Positions 38,618 through 47,548 of a stretch of 64,000 nucleotides of DNA are shown in pieces. How positions within the stretch are numbered: position 1 is the stretch's first letter; every line of letters starts with the position of its first letter. Source of the stretch: Variovorax sp. DXTD-1 (lineage in GTDB: Bacteria > Pseudomonadota > Gammaproteobacteria > Burkholderiales > Burkholderiaceae_C); NCBI RefSeq assembly GCF_003984625.1, contig NZ_RWKH01000015.1, forward strand, positions 62,001-126,000, in the 5' to 3' direction. The notes beneath the pieces are model-generated. The model had not been told where the DNA came from and made no database searches. It saw only the letters and a list, made by a program, of their open reading frames with translations. Both the position numbers and the translations under genes were made by a program.

Positions 38618-39709
38618 ATGGCACTCACCCCAGAAGGGCTCATGGACGCGCTCAAGGCCGTCCAGGACCCGAACACCGGCAAGGATTTCGTGGCGACGCG
38701 CTCGCTCAAGAACCTGCAGATATCGGACGGCGACGTGTCGTTCGACCTCGAGCTCGGCTACCCGGCCAAGAGCCAGCATGCGGCCCTGCGCAAAGCGCTG
38801 GTGGCGGCCGCCAAGACGGTGCCGGGCGTGAGCAACGTGTCCGTCAACATCGTCACCAGGGTCATCAGCCATGCCGTGCAGCGCGGCGTGCAACTGATGC
38901 CCAACGTGAAGAACATCATTGCGGTGGCGTCCGGCAAGGGCGGCGTGGGCAAGAGCACCACGGCGGCCAACCTGGCGCTGGCGCTGGCCGCCGAAGGGGC
39001 GGCCGTCGGGCTGCTGGACGCCGACATCTACGGCCCGAGCCAGCCGATGATGCTGGGCATCGAGGGCCGGCCCGAGAGCGAAGACGGCAAGACCATGGAG
39101 CCGCTGGAGAACCACGGCGTGCAGGTCATGTCGATCGGTTTCCTGGTCGACCAGGACGAGGCCATGATCTGGCGCGGCCCCATGGCCACCCAGGCGCTGG
39201 AGCAGCTGCTGCGCCAGACCAACTGGAAAGATCTGGACTACCTGATCGTCGACATGCCGCCCGGCACCGGCGACATCCAGCTGACCCTTTCGCAACGTGT
39301 GCCGATGACCGGCGCGGTGATCGTCACCACGCCGCAGGACATCGCGCTGCTCGACGCCAAGAAGGGCATCAAGATGTTCGAGAAGGTCGGCGTGCCGATC
39401 CTGGGCATCGTGGAGAACATGGCGGTGCACATCTGCTCGAACTGCGGCCATGTCGAGCACATCTTCGGCTCCGAAGGCGGCAAGAAGATGGCCGCGCAGT
39501 ACGAGATGGAATACCTGGGCGCGCTGCCGCTGGACATCAACATCCGCCTGCAGGCCGACAGCGGCAAGCCCACCGTGGTAGCCGACCCCGACGGCGAGGT
39601 GGCCGGCATCTACAAGGCCGTTGCGCGGCAAGTGGCCGTGGGCATTGCCGAGAAGGCCAAGGACTTCTCGTCGAAGTTTCCGACCATCTCGATCAGCAAG
39701 AACACCTGA
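38618..39709 (+). CDS. apbC: Iron-sulfur cluster carrier protein ApbC/Mrp
   Basis: A 363-residue P-loop ATPase that carries and transfers [4Fe-4S] clusters. An N-terminal MIP18/DUF59 domain (residues 1-80) precedes the deviant Walker A motif GKGGVGKSTTA (residues 109-119) and the metal-binding CSNC motif (CSNCGHVEHIFG). The position before two Fe-S-rich formate dehydrogenase operons is suggestive, but Mrp is a housekeeping protein. AGGAG precedes the ATG. Confidence 0.93.
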   Translation: MALTPEGLMDALKAVQDPNTGKDFVATRSLKNLQISDGDVSFDLELGYPAKSQHAALRKALVAAAKTVPGVSNVSVNIVTRVISHAVQRGVQLMPNVKNIIAVASGKGGVGKSTTAANLALALAAEGAAVGLLDADIYGPSQPMMLGIEGRPESEDGKTMEPLENHGVQVMSIGFLVDQDEAMIWRGPMATQALEQLLRQTNWKDLDYLIVDMPPGTGDIQLTLSQRVPMTGAVIVTTPQDIALLDAKKGIKMFEKVGVPILGIVENMAVHICSNCGHVEHIFGSEGGKKMAAQYEMEYLGALPLDINIRLQADSGKPTVVADPDGEVAGIYKAVARQVAVGIAEKAKDFSSKFPTISISKNT

Positions 39710-39759
39710 CGCATGGTGCGCTCGCCCAGCTTCAGTGAACGTGTGCCGGAGCAGGCGAA

Positions 39760-40704
39760 GTGAACCTGCTGGCTTCGATGCGCTACCTGGTGGCGCTGAG
39801 CGAGCACAAGCATTTCGGGCGCGCGGCGCAGGCCTGCCACATCACGCAGCCGGCGCTCTCCAACGCGCTGCGCTCGCTCGAAAGCGAGTTCGGCGTGGTC
39901 ATCGTGAAGCGGGGGCGCGTGTACGTGGGCCTCACGCACGAGGGCGAGCGCGTGCTGGCCACCGCGCAGCGCATGCTGCGCGACAACGAGGTGCTGCTGC
40001 AGGAATTGCGCAGCGAAGAGGGCCAGCCGCGCGGGCGGCTGCGCATGGCGGCGGTGCCCACTGCCATTCCGATGCTGTCGCGCTTTGCCGCGATGCTGCA
40101 CGAGTTGCACCCGGGCATCGTGCCGGCCGTGCTGTCGATGAGCTCGCAAGAGCTGGAAACAGGGCTCGAAAGCCTTTCGGTCGACCTGGCGCTCGGCTAC
40201 ACCGAGCGCATGCACCTGCCGGGCATCAAGCTCACGGCCTGGCCGCAGAGCGTGGAGCACTACTACCTGCTGCGGCGCGCCGAACGGCCCTCGGCCGACC
40301 GGTTGCGCATCGGCCAGCCGATGTCGTGGGCCGATGCCGGCAAGCTGCCGCTGTGCCTGCTCACGCCCGACATGCACAACCGCTCCATCATCGACCAGGC
40401 GTTGCGCGAAGCCGACACGGCCGTGGCGCCGGCCATCGAGACCAACTCGGTACTTACCCTTGCCCTGGCCGTGCTGGCGGGCACCGTGAGCAGCGTGCTG
40501 CCCGGCGCCATGGTCGCGGCCGTGCGCAGCTACCGCGAGCTGGAGGCGCTGCCGCTCGTGGGGCCGGAGGTCAAGACGCCGCTCGGTTTCATGACCCAGA
40601 CCGGCGTGCGCCCCTCGCGGGCGCTCGATGCCGCCCTCGTATTCCTGCAGACGCCGGGCTGGCGGGAGCAGGTGCGGCTGCACAGCGGCGCGCTCGGCGA
40701 ATAA
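39760..40704 (+). CDS. LysR-family regulator upstream of formate dehydrogenase
   Basis: A 314-residue LysR-type regulator: N-terminal winged HTH (FGRAAQACHITQPALSNALRSLE) and a periplasmic-binding-protein-like sensor domain. The start is a GTG with GGAG about 9 bases upstream. It is encoded in the same direction and 159 bases before the NAD-dependent formate dehydrogenase genes. It resembles the LysR genes that precede fds/fdh operons in other betaproteobacteria. Control of the operon is inferred. Confidence 0.88.
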   Translation: MNLLASMRYLVALSEHKHFGRAAQACHITQPALSNALRSLESEFGVVIVKRGRVYVGLTHEGERVLATAQRMLRDNEVLLQELRSEEGQPRGRLRMAAVPTAIPMLSRFAAMLHELHPGIVPAVLSMSSQELETGLESLSVDLALGYTERMHLPGIKLTAWPQSVEHYYLLRRAERPSADRLRIGQPMSWADAGKLPLCLLTPDMHNRSIIDQALREADTAVAPAIETNSVLTLALAVLAGTVSSVLPGAMVAAVRSYRELEALPLVGPEVKTPLGFMTQTGVRPSRALDAALVFLQTPGWREQVRLHSGALGE

Positions 40705-40756
40705 CTGGCCGGCGGGCGCGGCCGGCTCGGGCCCGGCGCACCATTTAGTTATTGAA

Positions 40757-40776
40757 TCGATCGATGCGCCGATCGA
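40757..40776. promoter_or_regulatory. Inverted repeat upstream of fdh operon, candidate LysR operator
   Basis: TCGATCG and CGATCGA, perfect 7-bp arms with a 6-base spacer (ATGCGC), about 90 bases before the fdh GTG start. The flanks are AT-richer than the rest of the 159-base gap. The size and place fit a LysR-type regulatory site, but no binding consensus is known to me for this protein. Confidence 0.45.
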
Positions 40777-40863
40777 ATTTGACGGGCCCAGGGTGGCCCC
40801 ACACACTCGGTCAGCCCTCAAGCATTGGGGGCAGTTCCGAGACATCGAGAAAAGGCCCAGGCA

Positions 40864-42693
40864 GTGAACAACCACCCAGCCACGACCCGCGAGACAACCA
40901 AGGCGGCCCCCACGCACACCATCGTGCCGCTTGCCACCGCCGACGAGATGCGCGAGCGCATCCGCCGCAAGAGCAAGCTGAAGGGCCGGCAGCCCGAGGA
41001 GGCGGCGCTGCTCGAAGTGCGCACGCTCATCGGCGCGCCCCCCGCCGAGGGCCACCGGCGCGACCTGCTCATCGAGCACCTGCACAAGCTGAACGACGCT
41101 TTCCGCTGCCTGCACGACCGCCACCTGGTGGCGTTGGCGAAGGAAATGAACATCCCCATGGCCGAGGTGTACGAGGTCGCGACCTTCTATCACCACTTCG
41201 AAGTGGTGCGCGGCGGCGACGAAGCGCCGGGCCTTACCGTGCGCGTATGCGATGGCCTGGCCTGCGAACTGGCCGGTGCCAAGGATCTGCTGGCGCGGCT
41301 GCCCGAATTGCTGGGCGTCGACGGCGACGATGTGCGCGTGATTGCGGCGCCCTGCGTCGGCCGCTGCGAGCAGGCGCCCGCGGTGGTTGTCGACCGGCAG
41401 GCCGTGCCGCTCGCGACGACTGCCAAGGTGCTGCAAGCCCTGAAGTCCGACCCCGATGAAGCCACGGTCGCGTATTTCGACGCGGCCGAGTTCGCGCTCA
41501 AAAGCGTCTCGCCGCTGCCCGGCGCCATCGAGCGCATGCCGGCGTTCACCGACTACGCCACCTACCGCGCGAACGGCGGCTATGCCCTCGCTTCAGCGCT
41601 GGTCAACGGCGAGGAAGACGCCGAGGCCATCATCAAGACGATGGAAGACTCGGGCCTGCGCGGCCTGGGCGGCGCGGGCTTTCCGGCCGGGCGCAAGTGG
41701 CGCATCGTGCGCGACCAGCCTGCGCCCCGGCTCATGGCCGTGAACATCGACGAAGGCGAGCCCGGCACCTTCAAGGACCGCACGTACCTCGAGCGCGATC
41801 CGCACCGCTTTCTCGAAGGCCTGGTGGTGGCGGCGCAAATCGTCGGCATCGAGCAGTGCTACATCTACCTGCGCGACGAATACCACGACTGCCGCGCGCT
41901 GCTGGAACGGGAGCTGGCCCGGCTTCAGGCCGATCCGCCGTGCGCGCTGCCGCGCATCGAGCTTCGGCGTGGCGCGGGCGCCTACATCTGCGGCGAAGAG
42001 TCGGCCATGATCGAAAGCATCGAAGGCAAGCGCGGCGAACCGCGCATGCGTCCGCCCTACATCGCGCAGGTGGGTCTGTTCGGCCGGCCGACGCTGGAGC
42101 ACAACTTCGAAACCCTCTACTGGGTGCGCGACATCGTCGAAAAAGGCGCGGCCTGGTTCAGCGGCTTTGGCCGCAATGGCCGCAAGGGGCTGCGCAGCTT
42201 CAGCGTGAGCGGCCGGGTGAAGCACCCGGGCGTCAAGCTCGCGCCGGCCGGCATCACCGTGCAGGAGCTCATCGACGAATACTGCGGCGGCATGCTCGAC
42301 GGCCACTCGCTGTATGCCTACCTGCCAGGCGGCGCGTCGGGCGGCATTCTGCCGGCGCGCATGAACGACATTCCGCTCGACTTCGACACGCTGCAGCCCT
42401 ACGGCTGCTTCATCGGATCGGCCGCCGTGATGGTGCTGAGCCAGCACGACCGCGCACGCGATGCCGCGCTGAACGTGATGCGATTCTTCGAGCACGAAAG
42501 CTGCGGCCAGTGCACGCCATGCCGCGTGGGCACCGCCAAGGCCGCGGCGCTGATGCAGGCCCCCACGTGGGACAACACCACGCTCGAAGACCTCGCTCAG
42601 GTGATGGGCGACGCTTCCATTTGCGGACTCGGACAGGCGGCCCCCAACCCGATCCGCTGCATCCAGCAATATTTCCCCGAGGAGGTGGCATGA
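40864..42693 (+). CDS. fdhB: NAD-dependent formate dehydrogenase, NuoE-NuoF fusion (beta) subunit
   Basis: A 609-residue soluble subunit passing electrons from the formate-oxidising subunit to NAD+. The N-terminal third (about residues 50-200) resembles NuoE with Cys for a [2Fe-2S] cluster. From about residue 215 it resembles NuoF: FMN/NADH loop GLRGLGGAGFPAGRKW, GAGAYICGEESAMIESIEGK, and the [4Fe-4S] motif CGQCTPCRVGT. Other FDH operons (fds) have these as separate subunits; the fusion is the FDH1 type of Methylobacterium. A GTG start (40864) is favoured. Its stop overlaps the next ATG. Confidence 0.9.
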   Translation: MNNHPATTRETTKAAPTHTIVPLATADEMRERIRRKSKLKGRQPEEAALLEVRTLIGAPPAEGHRRDLLIEHLHKLNDAFRCLHDRHLVALAKEMNIPMAEVYEVATFYHHFEVVRGGDEAPGLTVRVCDGLACELAGAKDLLARLPELLGVDGDDVRVIAAPCVGRCEQAPAVVVDRQAVPLATTAKVLQALKSDPDEATVAYFDAAEFALKSVSPLPGAIERMPAFTDYATYRANGGYALASALVNGEEDAEAIIKTMEDSGLRGLGGAGFPAGRKWRIVRDQPAPRLMAVNIDEGEPGTFKDRTYLERDPHRFLEGLVVAAQIVGIEQCYIYLRDEYHDCRALLERELARLQADPPCALPRIELRRGAGAYICGEESAMIESIEGKRGEPRMRPPYIAQVGLFGRPTLEHNFETLYWVRDIVEKGAAWFSGFGRNGRKGLRSFSVSGRVKHPGVKLAPAGITVQELIDEYCGGMLDGHSLYAYLPGGASGGILPARMNDIPLDFDTLQPYGCFIGSAAVMVLSQHDRARDAALNVMRFFEHESCGQCTPCRVGTAKAAALMQAPTWDNTTLEDLAQVMGDASICGLGQAAPNPIRCIQQYFPEEVA

Positions 42694-45563
42694 ACGCCCC
42701 GTCCAAGCTCGCGGAGCTCATGCCGCAAACCATCGAATTCACGCTCGACGGCCAGCCCATCCAGGCCTTTGGCGGCGAAACCATCTACAAGGCGGCCGAG
42801 CGCCATGGCGTGGAGATTCCCCACCTGTGCTTCAAGGACGGGTACCGCGCCGACGGCAACTGCCGCGCCTGCGTGGTCGAGGTGAAGGGCGAGCGCACGC
42901 TGGCGCCCAGCTGCTGCCGCAACGTGACGGCCGGCATGGAAGTGAAGGCCACCAGCGAGCGCGCCCTCAAGAGCCAGAAGATGGTCGTCGAGATGCTGCT
43001 GTCCGACATGCCCGACCAGGGCTACAAGTGGATCGGCGACGACGCCACCCAGCAGCACGGCGAGCTCAGCGCCTGGGCCAGGAAGCTCGACATCGCGGTG
43101 CGCCCCGAACTCAAGGCCCTGCGCCGCGAGCAGCCCAAGACCGACATCTCGCACCCGGCCATGGCCGTCAACCTGGACGCCTGCATCCAATGCAACCGCT
43201 GCGTGCGCGCCTGCCGCGAAGAGCAGGTCAATGACGTCATCGGCTATGCCATGCGCGGCGCGGACAGCAAGATCGTGTTCGACCTGGACGACCCGATGGG
43301 CGACAGCACCTGCGTGGCCTGCGGTGAATGCGTGCAGGCCTGCCCCACGGGCGCGCTCATGCCCAAGAGCCACATCGGCTCGCAGGAGGTCGATCGCAAG
43401 GTCGATTCGGTGTGCCCGTTCTGCGGCGTGGGCTGCCTCGTGACCTACAACGTGAAGGACGAGAAGATCGTCAGCGTCGACGGCCGCGACGGCCCGGCCA
43501 ACCACAACCGCCTGTGCGTGAAGGGCCGCTTCGGTTTCGACTACGCGCACCATCCGCAGCGCCTGACCAAGCCGCTGATCCGCAAGGCCGGCGTGCCGAA
43601 GGACTTTGGCGATACGCCGCGCCCGGACGACTGGAGCGAGTATTTCCGCGAGGCCACCTGGGAAGAAGCGCTCGCGCTCACTACCGGCAAGCTCTCGGGC
43701 CTGCGCGACACCTACGGTGCCAAGTCGCTCGCGGGCTTCGGCTCGGCCAAGGGCAGCAACGAAGAGGCCTACCTGTTCCAGAAGCTCGTGCGCACGGGCT
43801 TCGGCAGCAACAACATCGACCACTGCACGCGCCTGTGCCACGCATCGAGCGTGGCCGCGCTGCTCGAAGGCGTGGGCTCGGGTGCGGTGAGCAACCAGGT
43901 CAACGACGTGGAGCATGCGGGGCTGATCTTCGTCATCGGCTCCAACCCCACGGCCAATCACCCGGTCGCCGCCACCTGGATGAAGAACGCAGCCCAGCGC
44001 GGCGCGAAGATCGTCTTGGCCGACCCGCGCCGCACCGACATCAGCCGCCATGCCTGGCGCACGCTGCAGTTCAAGGCCGACACCGACGTGGCCATGCTCA
44101 ACGCGCTCATTCATGCGGTGATCGACGAAGGCCTGGTCGACCAGGAGTTCGTGCGCACGCGCGCCAGCAACTACGAGGCACTGCGCGAGAACGTGAAGGG
44201 CTACAGCCCCGAGGCGATGGCACCCATCTGCGGCGTGCCGGCGGAAACGCTGCGCGAAGTGGCGCGCGCCTTCGCCACCGCCAAGGGCGCGATGATCCTC
44301 TGGGGCATGGGCATCAGCCAGCACGTGCACGGCACCGACAACGCGCGCTGCCTCATTGCGCTGGCCACCGTCACCGGGCAGATCGGCAAGCCCGGCTCGG
44401 GCCTGCATCCGCTGCGCGGCCAGAACAACGTGCAGGGCGCGAGCGACGCGGGGCTGATCCCGATGATGTTCCCCAACTACCAGCGCGTCGACAACCCGGC
44501 GGTGCATGCGTGGTTCGAAGACTTCTGGGGCACCTCGCTCGATGCCACGCCGGGCTACACCGTGGTCGAGATCATGCACAAGGCGCTGGCGCCCGACACC
44601 GATCCGCACAAGGTGCGCGGCATGTACATCATGGGCGAGAACCCGGCCATGAGCGACCCCGACCTGAACCATGCGCGCCATGCGCTCGCGAGCCTGGAGC
44701 ACCTGGTGGTGCAGGACATCTTCATGACCGAGACCGCGTGGCTCGCCGACGTGGTGCTGCCCGCGAGCGCCTGGCCCGAGAAGACCGGCACGGTGAGCAA
44801 CACCGACCGCATGGTGCAACTCGGCAAGCGTGCGCTCAACCCGCCGGGCGATGCGCGGCCCGATCTCTGGATCATCCAGCAGATCGCCAAGGGCATGGGC
44901 CTTCAGTGGAACTACGAGGGCGAAGAGTCCGGCGTGGCGGCGGTCTACGAGGAAATGCGCCAGGCCATGCATGCGGTGATCAGCGGCATCAGCTGGGAGC
45001 GGCTGCAGCGCGATTCGAGCGTGACCTACCCTTGCCTGAGCGAGGAAGACCCAGGCCAGCCGACCGTGTTCATCGACGACTTCCCGACCGCCGACGGCCG
45101 CGTGAAACTGGTGCCCGCCGACATTATTCCGGCCAACGAGCGGCCCGATGCCGAATACCCGTTCGTGCTCATTACGGGCCGCCAGCTGGAGCATTGGCAC
45201 ACCGGCAGCATGACGCGCCGCGCCACCGTGCTCGATGCGCTCGAGCCCATGGCCACCGCGTCGATGAACCAGGCCGATCTGGTGAAGCTGGGGCTCCAGG
45301 CCGGCGACGTGATCACCGTGCAGTCGCGGCGCGGCGAGGTGGCCATCCACGTGCGGCGCGACGACGGCACGCCGAACGGCGCGGTGTTCGTGCCCTTCGC
45401 GTACTACGAGGCGGCGGCCAACCTGATGACCAATGCCGCGCTCGATCCGCTCGGCAAGATTCCCGAGTTCAAGTACTGCGCGGTGCGCATTGCGCGAGGC
45501 GGCCAGCCGATGGCGGCGGCCGGCTACGGAACCGGGTCTGGGGTGCCGGCGGCAGTGGATTGA
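42690..45563 (+). CDS. fdhA: NAD-dependent formate dehydrogenase, catalytic (alpha) subunit
   Basis: A 957-residue molybdo- or tungsto-enzyme oxidising formate to CO2. Residues 1-80 form a [2Fe-2S] domain (Cys47, 58, 61, 75). A NuoG-like region follows with two 4-Cys sets (165/168/171/175 and 208/211/214/218), then the catalytic [4Fe-4S] site (Cys242, 245, 249, 276). The metal ligand is Cys383 with His384 (RLCHASS), where some enzymes have selenocysteine. No signal peptide, so it is cytosolic. The C-terminal domain binds the second pterin. ATG overlaps the upstream stop. There is no separate small chaperone subunit (FdsD) here. Confidence 0.93.
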   Translation: MNAPSKLAELMPQTIEFTLDGQPIQAFGGETIYKAAERHGVEIPHLCFKDGYRADGNCRACVVEVKGERTLAPSCCRNVTAGMEVKATSERALKSQKMVVEMLLSDMPDQGYKWIGDDATQQHGELSAWARKLDIAVRPELKALRREQPKTDISHPAMAVNLDACIQCNRCVRACREEQVNDVIGYAMRGADSKIVFDLDDPMGDSTCVACGECVQACPTGALMPKSHIGSQEVDRKVDSVCPFCGVGCLVTYNVKDEKIVSVDGRDGPANHNRLCVKGRFGFDYAHHPQRLTKPLIRKAGVPKDFGDTPRPDDWSEYFREATWEEALALTTGKLSGLRDTYGAKSLAGFGSAKGSNEEAYLFQKLVRTGFGSNNIDHCTRLCHASSVAALLEGVGSGAVSNQVNDVEHAGLIFVIGSNPTANHPVAATWMKNAAQRGAKIVLADPRRTDISRHAWRTLQFKADTDVAMLNALIHAVIDEGLVDQEFVRTRASNYEALRENVKGYSPEAMAPICGVPAETLREVARAFATAKGAMILWGMGISQHVHGTDNARCLIALATVTGQIGKPGSGLHPLRGQNNVQGASDAGLIPMMFPNYQRVDNPAVHAWFEDFWGTSLDATPGYTVVEIMHKALAPDTDPHKVRGMYIMGENPAMSDPDLNHARHALASLEHLVVQDIFMTETAWLADVVLPASAWPEKTGTVSNTDRMVQLGKRALNPPGDARPDLWIIQQIAKGMGLQWNYEGEESGVAAVYEEMRQAMHAVISGISWERLQRDSSVTYPCLSEEDPGQPTVFIDDFPTADGRVKLVPADIIPANERPDAEYPFVLITGRQLEHWHTGSMTRRATVLDALEPMATASMNQADLVKLGLQAGDVITVQSRRGEVAIHVRRDDGTPNGAVFVPFAYYEAAANLMTNAALDPLGKIPEFKYCAVRIARGGQPMAAAGYGTGSGVPAAVD

Positions 45564-45648
45564 CGCGGGCGGTGGCGGGCGGAGCGTGGGCGCGGGCATG
45601 GTTTAACCTTTGCGCCCCAGTTCCACCGCACCGCTCATCACCACCGGC

Positions 45649-45996
45649 ATGAAAACCAGAGTCCAGTTCCGCCTGCGCATCTACAGGGACGACAGCATTG
45701 CCTTCGGCCCCGGCAAGATCGACGTGCTGGAAGCCGTGGCGGAAACCGGATCGATCTCGGCCGCAGCGCGCAAGCTGGGCATGTCGTACCGGCGCGCCTG
45801 GATGCTGATCGACGAGATGAACAACGCCCTCAGTTCCCCGGCCGTGAACACCGCGGCCGGGGGGGCGCGCGGCGGCGGCACGGCGCTCACCCCGGTGGGC
45901 GAGGAAATCGTGAAGCGCTACCGTGCCATCGAGAACGCGGCGCGCCTCGCGACGGCGAAGGACGTCCTTGCGCTGACGCGCCTGCTGGCGCCCTGA
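45649..45996 (+). CDS. modE: Short ModE-like molybdenum-responsive regulator (HTH only)
   Basis: A 115-residue protein matching the N-terminal winged-helix domain of ModE (RLRIYRDDSIAFGPGKIDVLE, AARKLGMSYRRAWMLIDEMN, ALTPVGEEIVKRYRAIE). The molybdate-binding Mop/TOBE domains of full ModE (about 260 residues) are absent, so how molybdate is sensed is unclear. It is encoded between fdhA and modBAC and probably controls these genes. ATG at 45649 was chosen over 45610. Confidence 0.85.
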   Translation: MKTRVQFRLRIYRDDSIAFGPGKIDVLEAVAETGSISAAARKLGMSYRRAWMLIDEMNNALSSPAVNTAAGGARGGGTALTPVGEEIVKRYRAIENAARLATAKDVLALTRLLAP

Positions 45997-46062
45997 TCTT
46001 CCGCAGTTTTCTCCCGTATTCCTGAACCGCCGGAGCCCTTCCAAAGGGCTCGGCGGCGGCGC

Positions 46063-46082
46063 ATGCAACAATTGCGTTGTAT
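46063..46082. promoter_or_regulatory. ModE-like operator candidate before modB
   Basis: Near-perfect dyad ATGCAAC-AATTGC-GTTGTAT (6 of 7 bases symmetric per arm). It ends 5 bases before the ATG at 46087. The right half CGTTGTAT differs at one base from the CGTTATAT half-site of characterised ModE operators. It covers an alternative modB start at 46063. Match to the consensus is from memory. Confidence 0.45.
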
Positions 46083-46086
46083 CTTC

Positions 46087-46770
46087 ATGAATACGACGCA
46101 CGCCCTCATTGCCTCGACCGACTGGTCCCCTCTGGTGCTGTCGCTCAAGGTGGCCGCGGTCGCGACCCTGCTGGCGCTCGTTGCCGGCGTGGCGCTCGGC
46201 TGGGTGTTCGCGCGCAAGCGTTTTCCGGGCCGCACGGTGCTCGAAGCGGTGTTCATGCTGCCGCTGGTGCTGCCGCCCACAGTCATCGGCTACGCCATCC
46301 TGGTGGCCGCGGGGCGCCACAGCCCCCTTGGCCGCTGGCTGCGCGAGCACCTCGACTACAGCATCATCTTCAGCTGGCACGGCGCCGTCGTCGCATCTGC
46401 CGTGGTGGCGCTGCCGCTGGTGTTGAAGTCGGCCAGCGCCGCCTTCGCAGGCGTGGACCGTTCGCTCGAAGCCGCCGCCAGCACGCTGCGCCAATCGCCG
46501 TTCTCGGTTTTTTGGCGCGTCACGCTGCCGCTGGCCTGGCCTGGCATCCTGGCCGGCACGCTGCTCGCGTTCGCGCGGGCCATGGGCGAGTTCGGCGCCT
46601 CGCTCATGGTGGCGGGGTCCATTCCCAAGCAGACGCAGACTTTGTCGATGGCCATCTACGACGCCGCGCAATCCGGCAACGACGACCTGGCATTGCTGCT
46701 GGTGGCGGTGACCTCGCTGCTGTCGATCACCGTGCTGGTGCTGTCGAACCGGTTTTTCTCGCTGCGCTGA
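46087..46770 (+). CDS. modB: Molybdate ABC transporter permease
   Basis: A 227-residue inner-membrane permease with about five to six hydrophobic segments, and the EAA-type loop EAASTLRQSPFSVFWRVTLPL typical of CysT/ModB permeases. Start is uncertain: ATG 46087 (no Shine-Dalgarno sequence) or ATG 46063, which would add MQQLRCIF and overlap the operator-like dyad. It is unusual in lying first of the mod genes (B-A-C). It is followed by modA after 28 bases. Confidence 0.9.
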   Translation: MNTTHALIASTDWSPLVLSLKVAAVATLLALVAGVALGWVFARKRFPGRTVLEAVFMLPLVLPPTVIGYAILVAAGRHSPLGRWLREHLDYSIIFSWHGAVVASAVVALPLVLKSASAAFAGVDRSLEAAASTLRQSPFSVFWRVTLPLAWPGILAGTLLAFARAMGEFGASLMVAGSIPKQTQTLSMAIYDAAQSGNDDLALLLVAVTSLLSITVLVLSNRFFSLR

Positions 46771-46798
46771 GCGGACCCTCCCCAACCCCGAAGACCAC

Positions 46799-47548
46799 AT
46801 GCGCACGCTCCGTCTCCTTTCTCTTCTCTTGGCCATGGCACTGCCGCTGGGCGCGGCGGCGCAGCAGATCACCGTGTCCGCCGCGGCCAGCCTGACGGAT
46901 GCATTCAAGGAGCTGGGCCCCAGGTTCGAAGCCGCGAAGCCGGGCGCCAGGGTGCGCTTCAATTTCGCGGCCTCGGGCGTGCTGCTGCAGCAGATCGGGC
47001 AGGGCGCGCCGGTCGATGTGTTCGCGAGCGCCGACCAGGAAACCATGGACCGCGCCGCCGTGCAGAAGCTCGTCGATGCGGACACGCGCCGGAACTTCGC
47101 CGGCAACAGCCTGGTGTTGGTCGAGCCGCTCAGGGATGCGGCCGGCGTGAAATCGCTGCAGGACCTTGCCGGCGCGGGCGTCCGAAAAATCGCAATCGGC
47201 AAGACGGCCACCGTGCCGGTGGGCCGCTACACGCGGCAGGTGCTGGAGGGGGCAGGGCTCTGGAGCGTGCTCGAGCCGAAGTTCGTGCAGGCCGACAGCG
47301 TGCGCCAGGTGCTCGACTATGTGGCCCGCGGCGAGGTCGAGGCCGGGTTCGTCTACCGTACCGACGCGGCCATGGCGGGCGACAAGGTCAAGACCGCGTT
47401 CGCGCCCGCAGGCCACATGCCCGTGACCTACCCCGCCGCCGTGGTGGCCGACAGCAGGCAGAAGGCATTGGGTGCGGACTTCATCGCCTTTCTTTCCAGC
47501 GATGCCGCGCGCGAAGTCTTCGCGCGCTACGGATTCACCAGGCCATGA
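46799..47548 (+). CDS. modA: Molybdate-binding periplasmic protein
   Basis: A 249-residue substrate-binding protein: signal peptide (MRTLRLLSLLLAMALPLGAAA) and a mature protein of the ModA family (VSAAASLTDAFKELG, NFAASGVLLQQIGQGAPVDVFASAD, and VGFVYRTDA-like hinge segment). It delivers molybdate (perhaps tungstate) to ModBC. Its stop codon overlaps the modC ATG by 4 bases. Confidence 0.93.
   Translation: MRTLRLLSLLLAMALPLGAAAQQITVSAAASLTDAFKELGPRFEAAKPGARVRFNFAASGVLLQQIGQGAPVDVFASADQETMDRAAVQKLVDADTRRNFAGNSLVLVEPLRDAAGVKSLQDLAGAGVRKIAIGKTATVPVGRYTRQVLEGAGLWSVLEPKFVQADSVRQVLDYVARGEVEAGFVYRTDAAMAGDKVKTAFAPAGHMPVTYPAAVVADSRQKALGADFIAFLSSDAAREVFARYGFTRP

Noticed and set aside
42597..45599. 1000-codon open frame on the minus strand opposite the soluble FDH alpha gene
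   Set aside because: Antisense shadow of a conserved gene; composition is typical of reversed GC-rich coding sequence.
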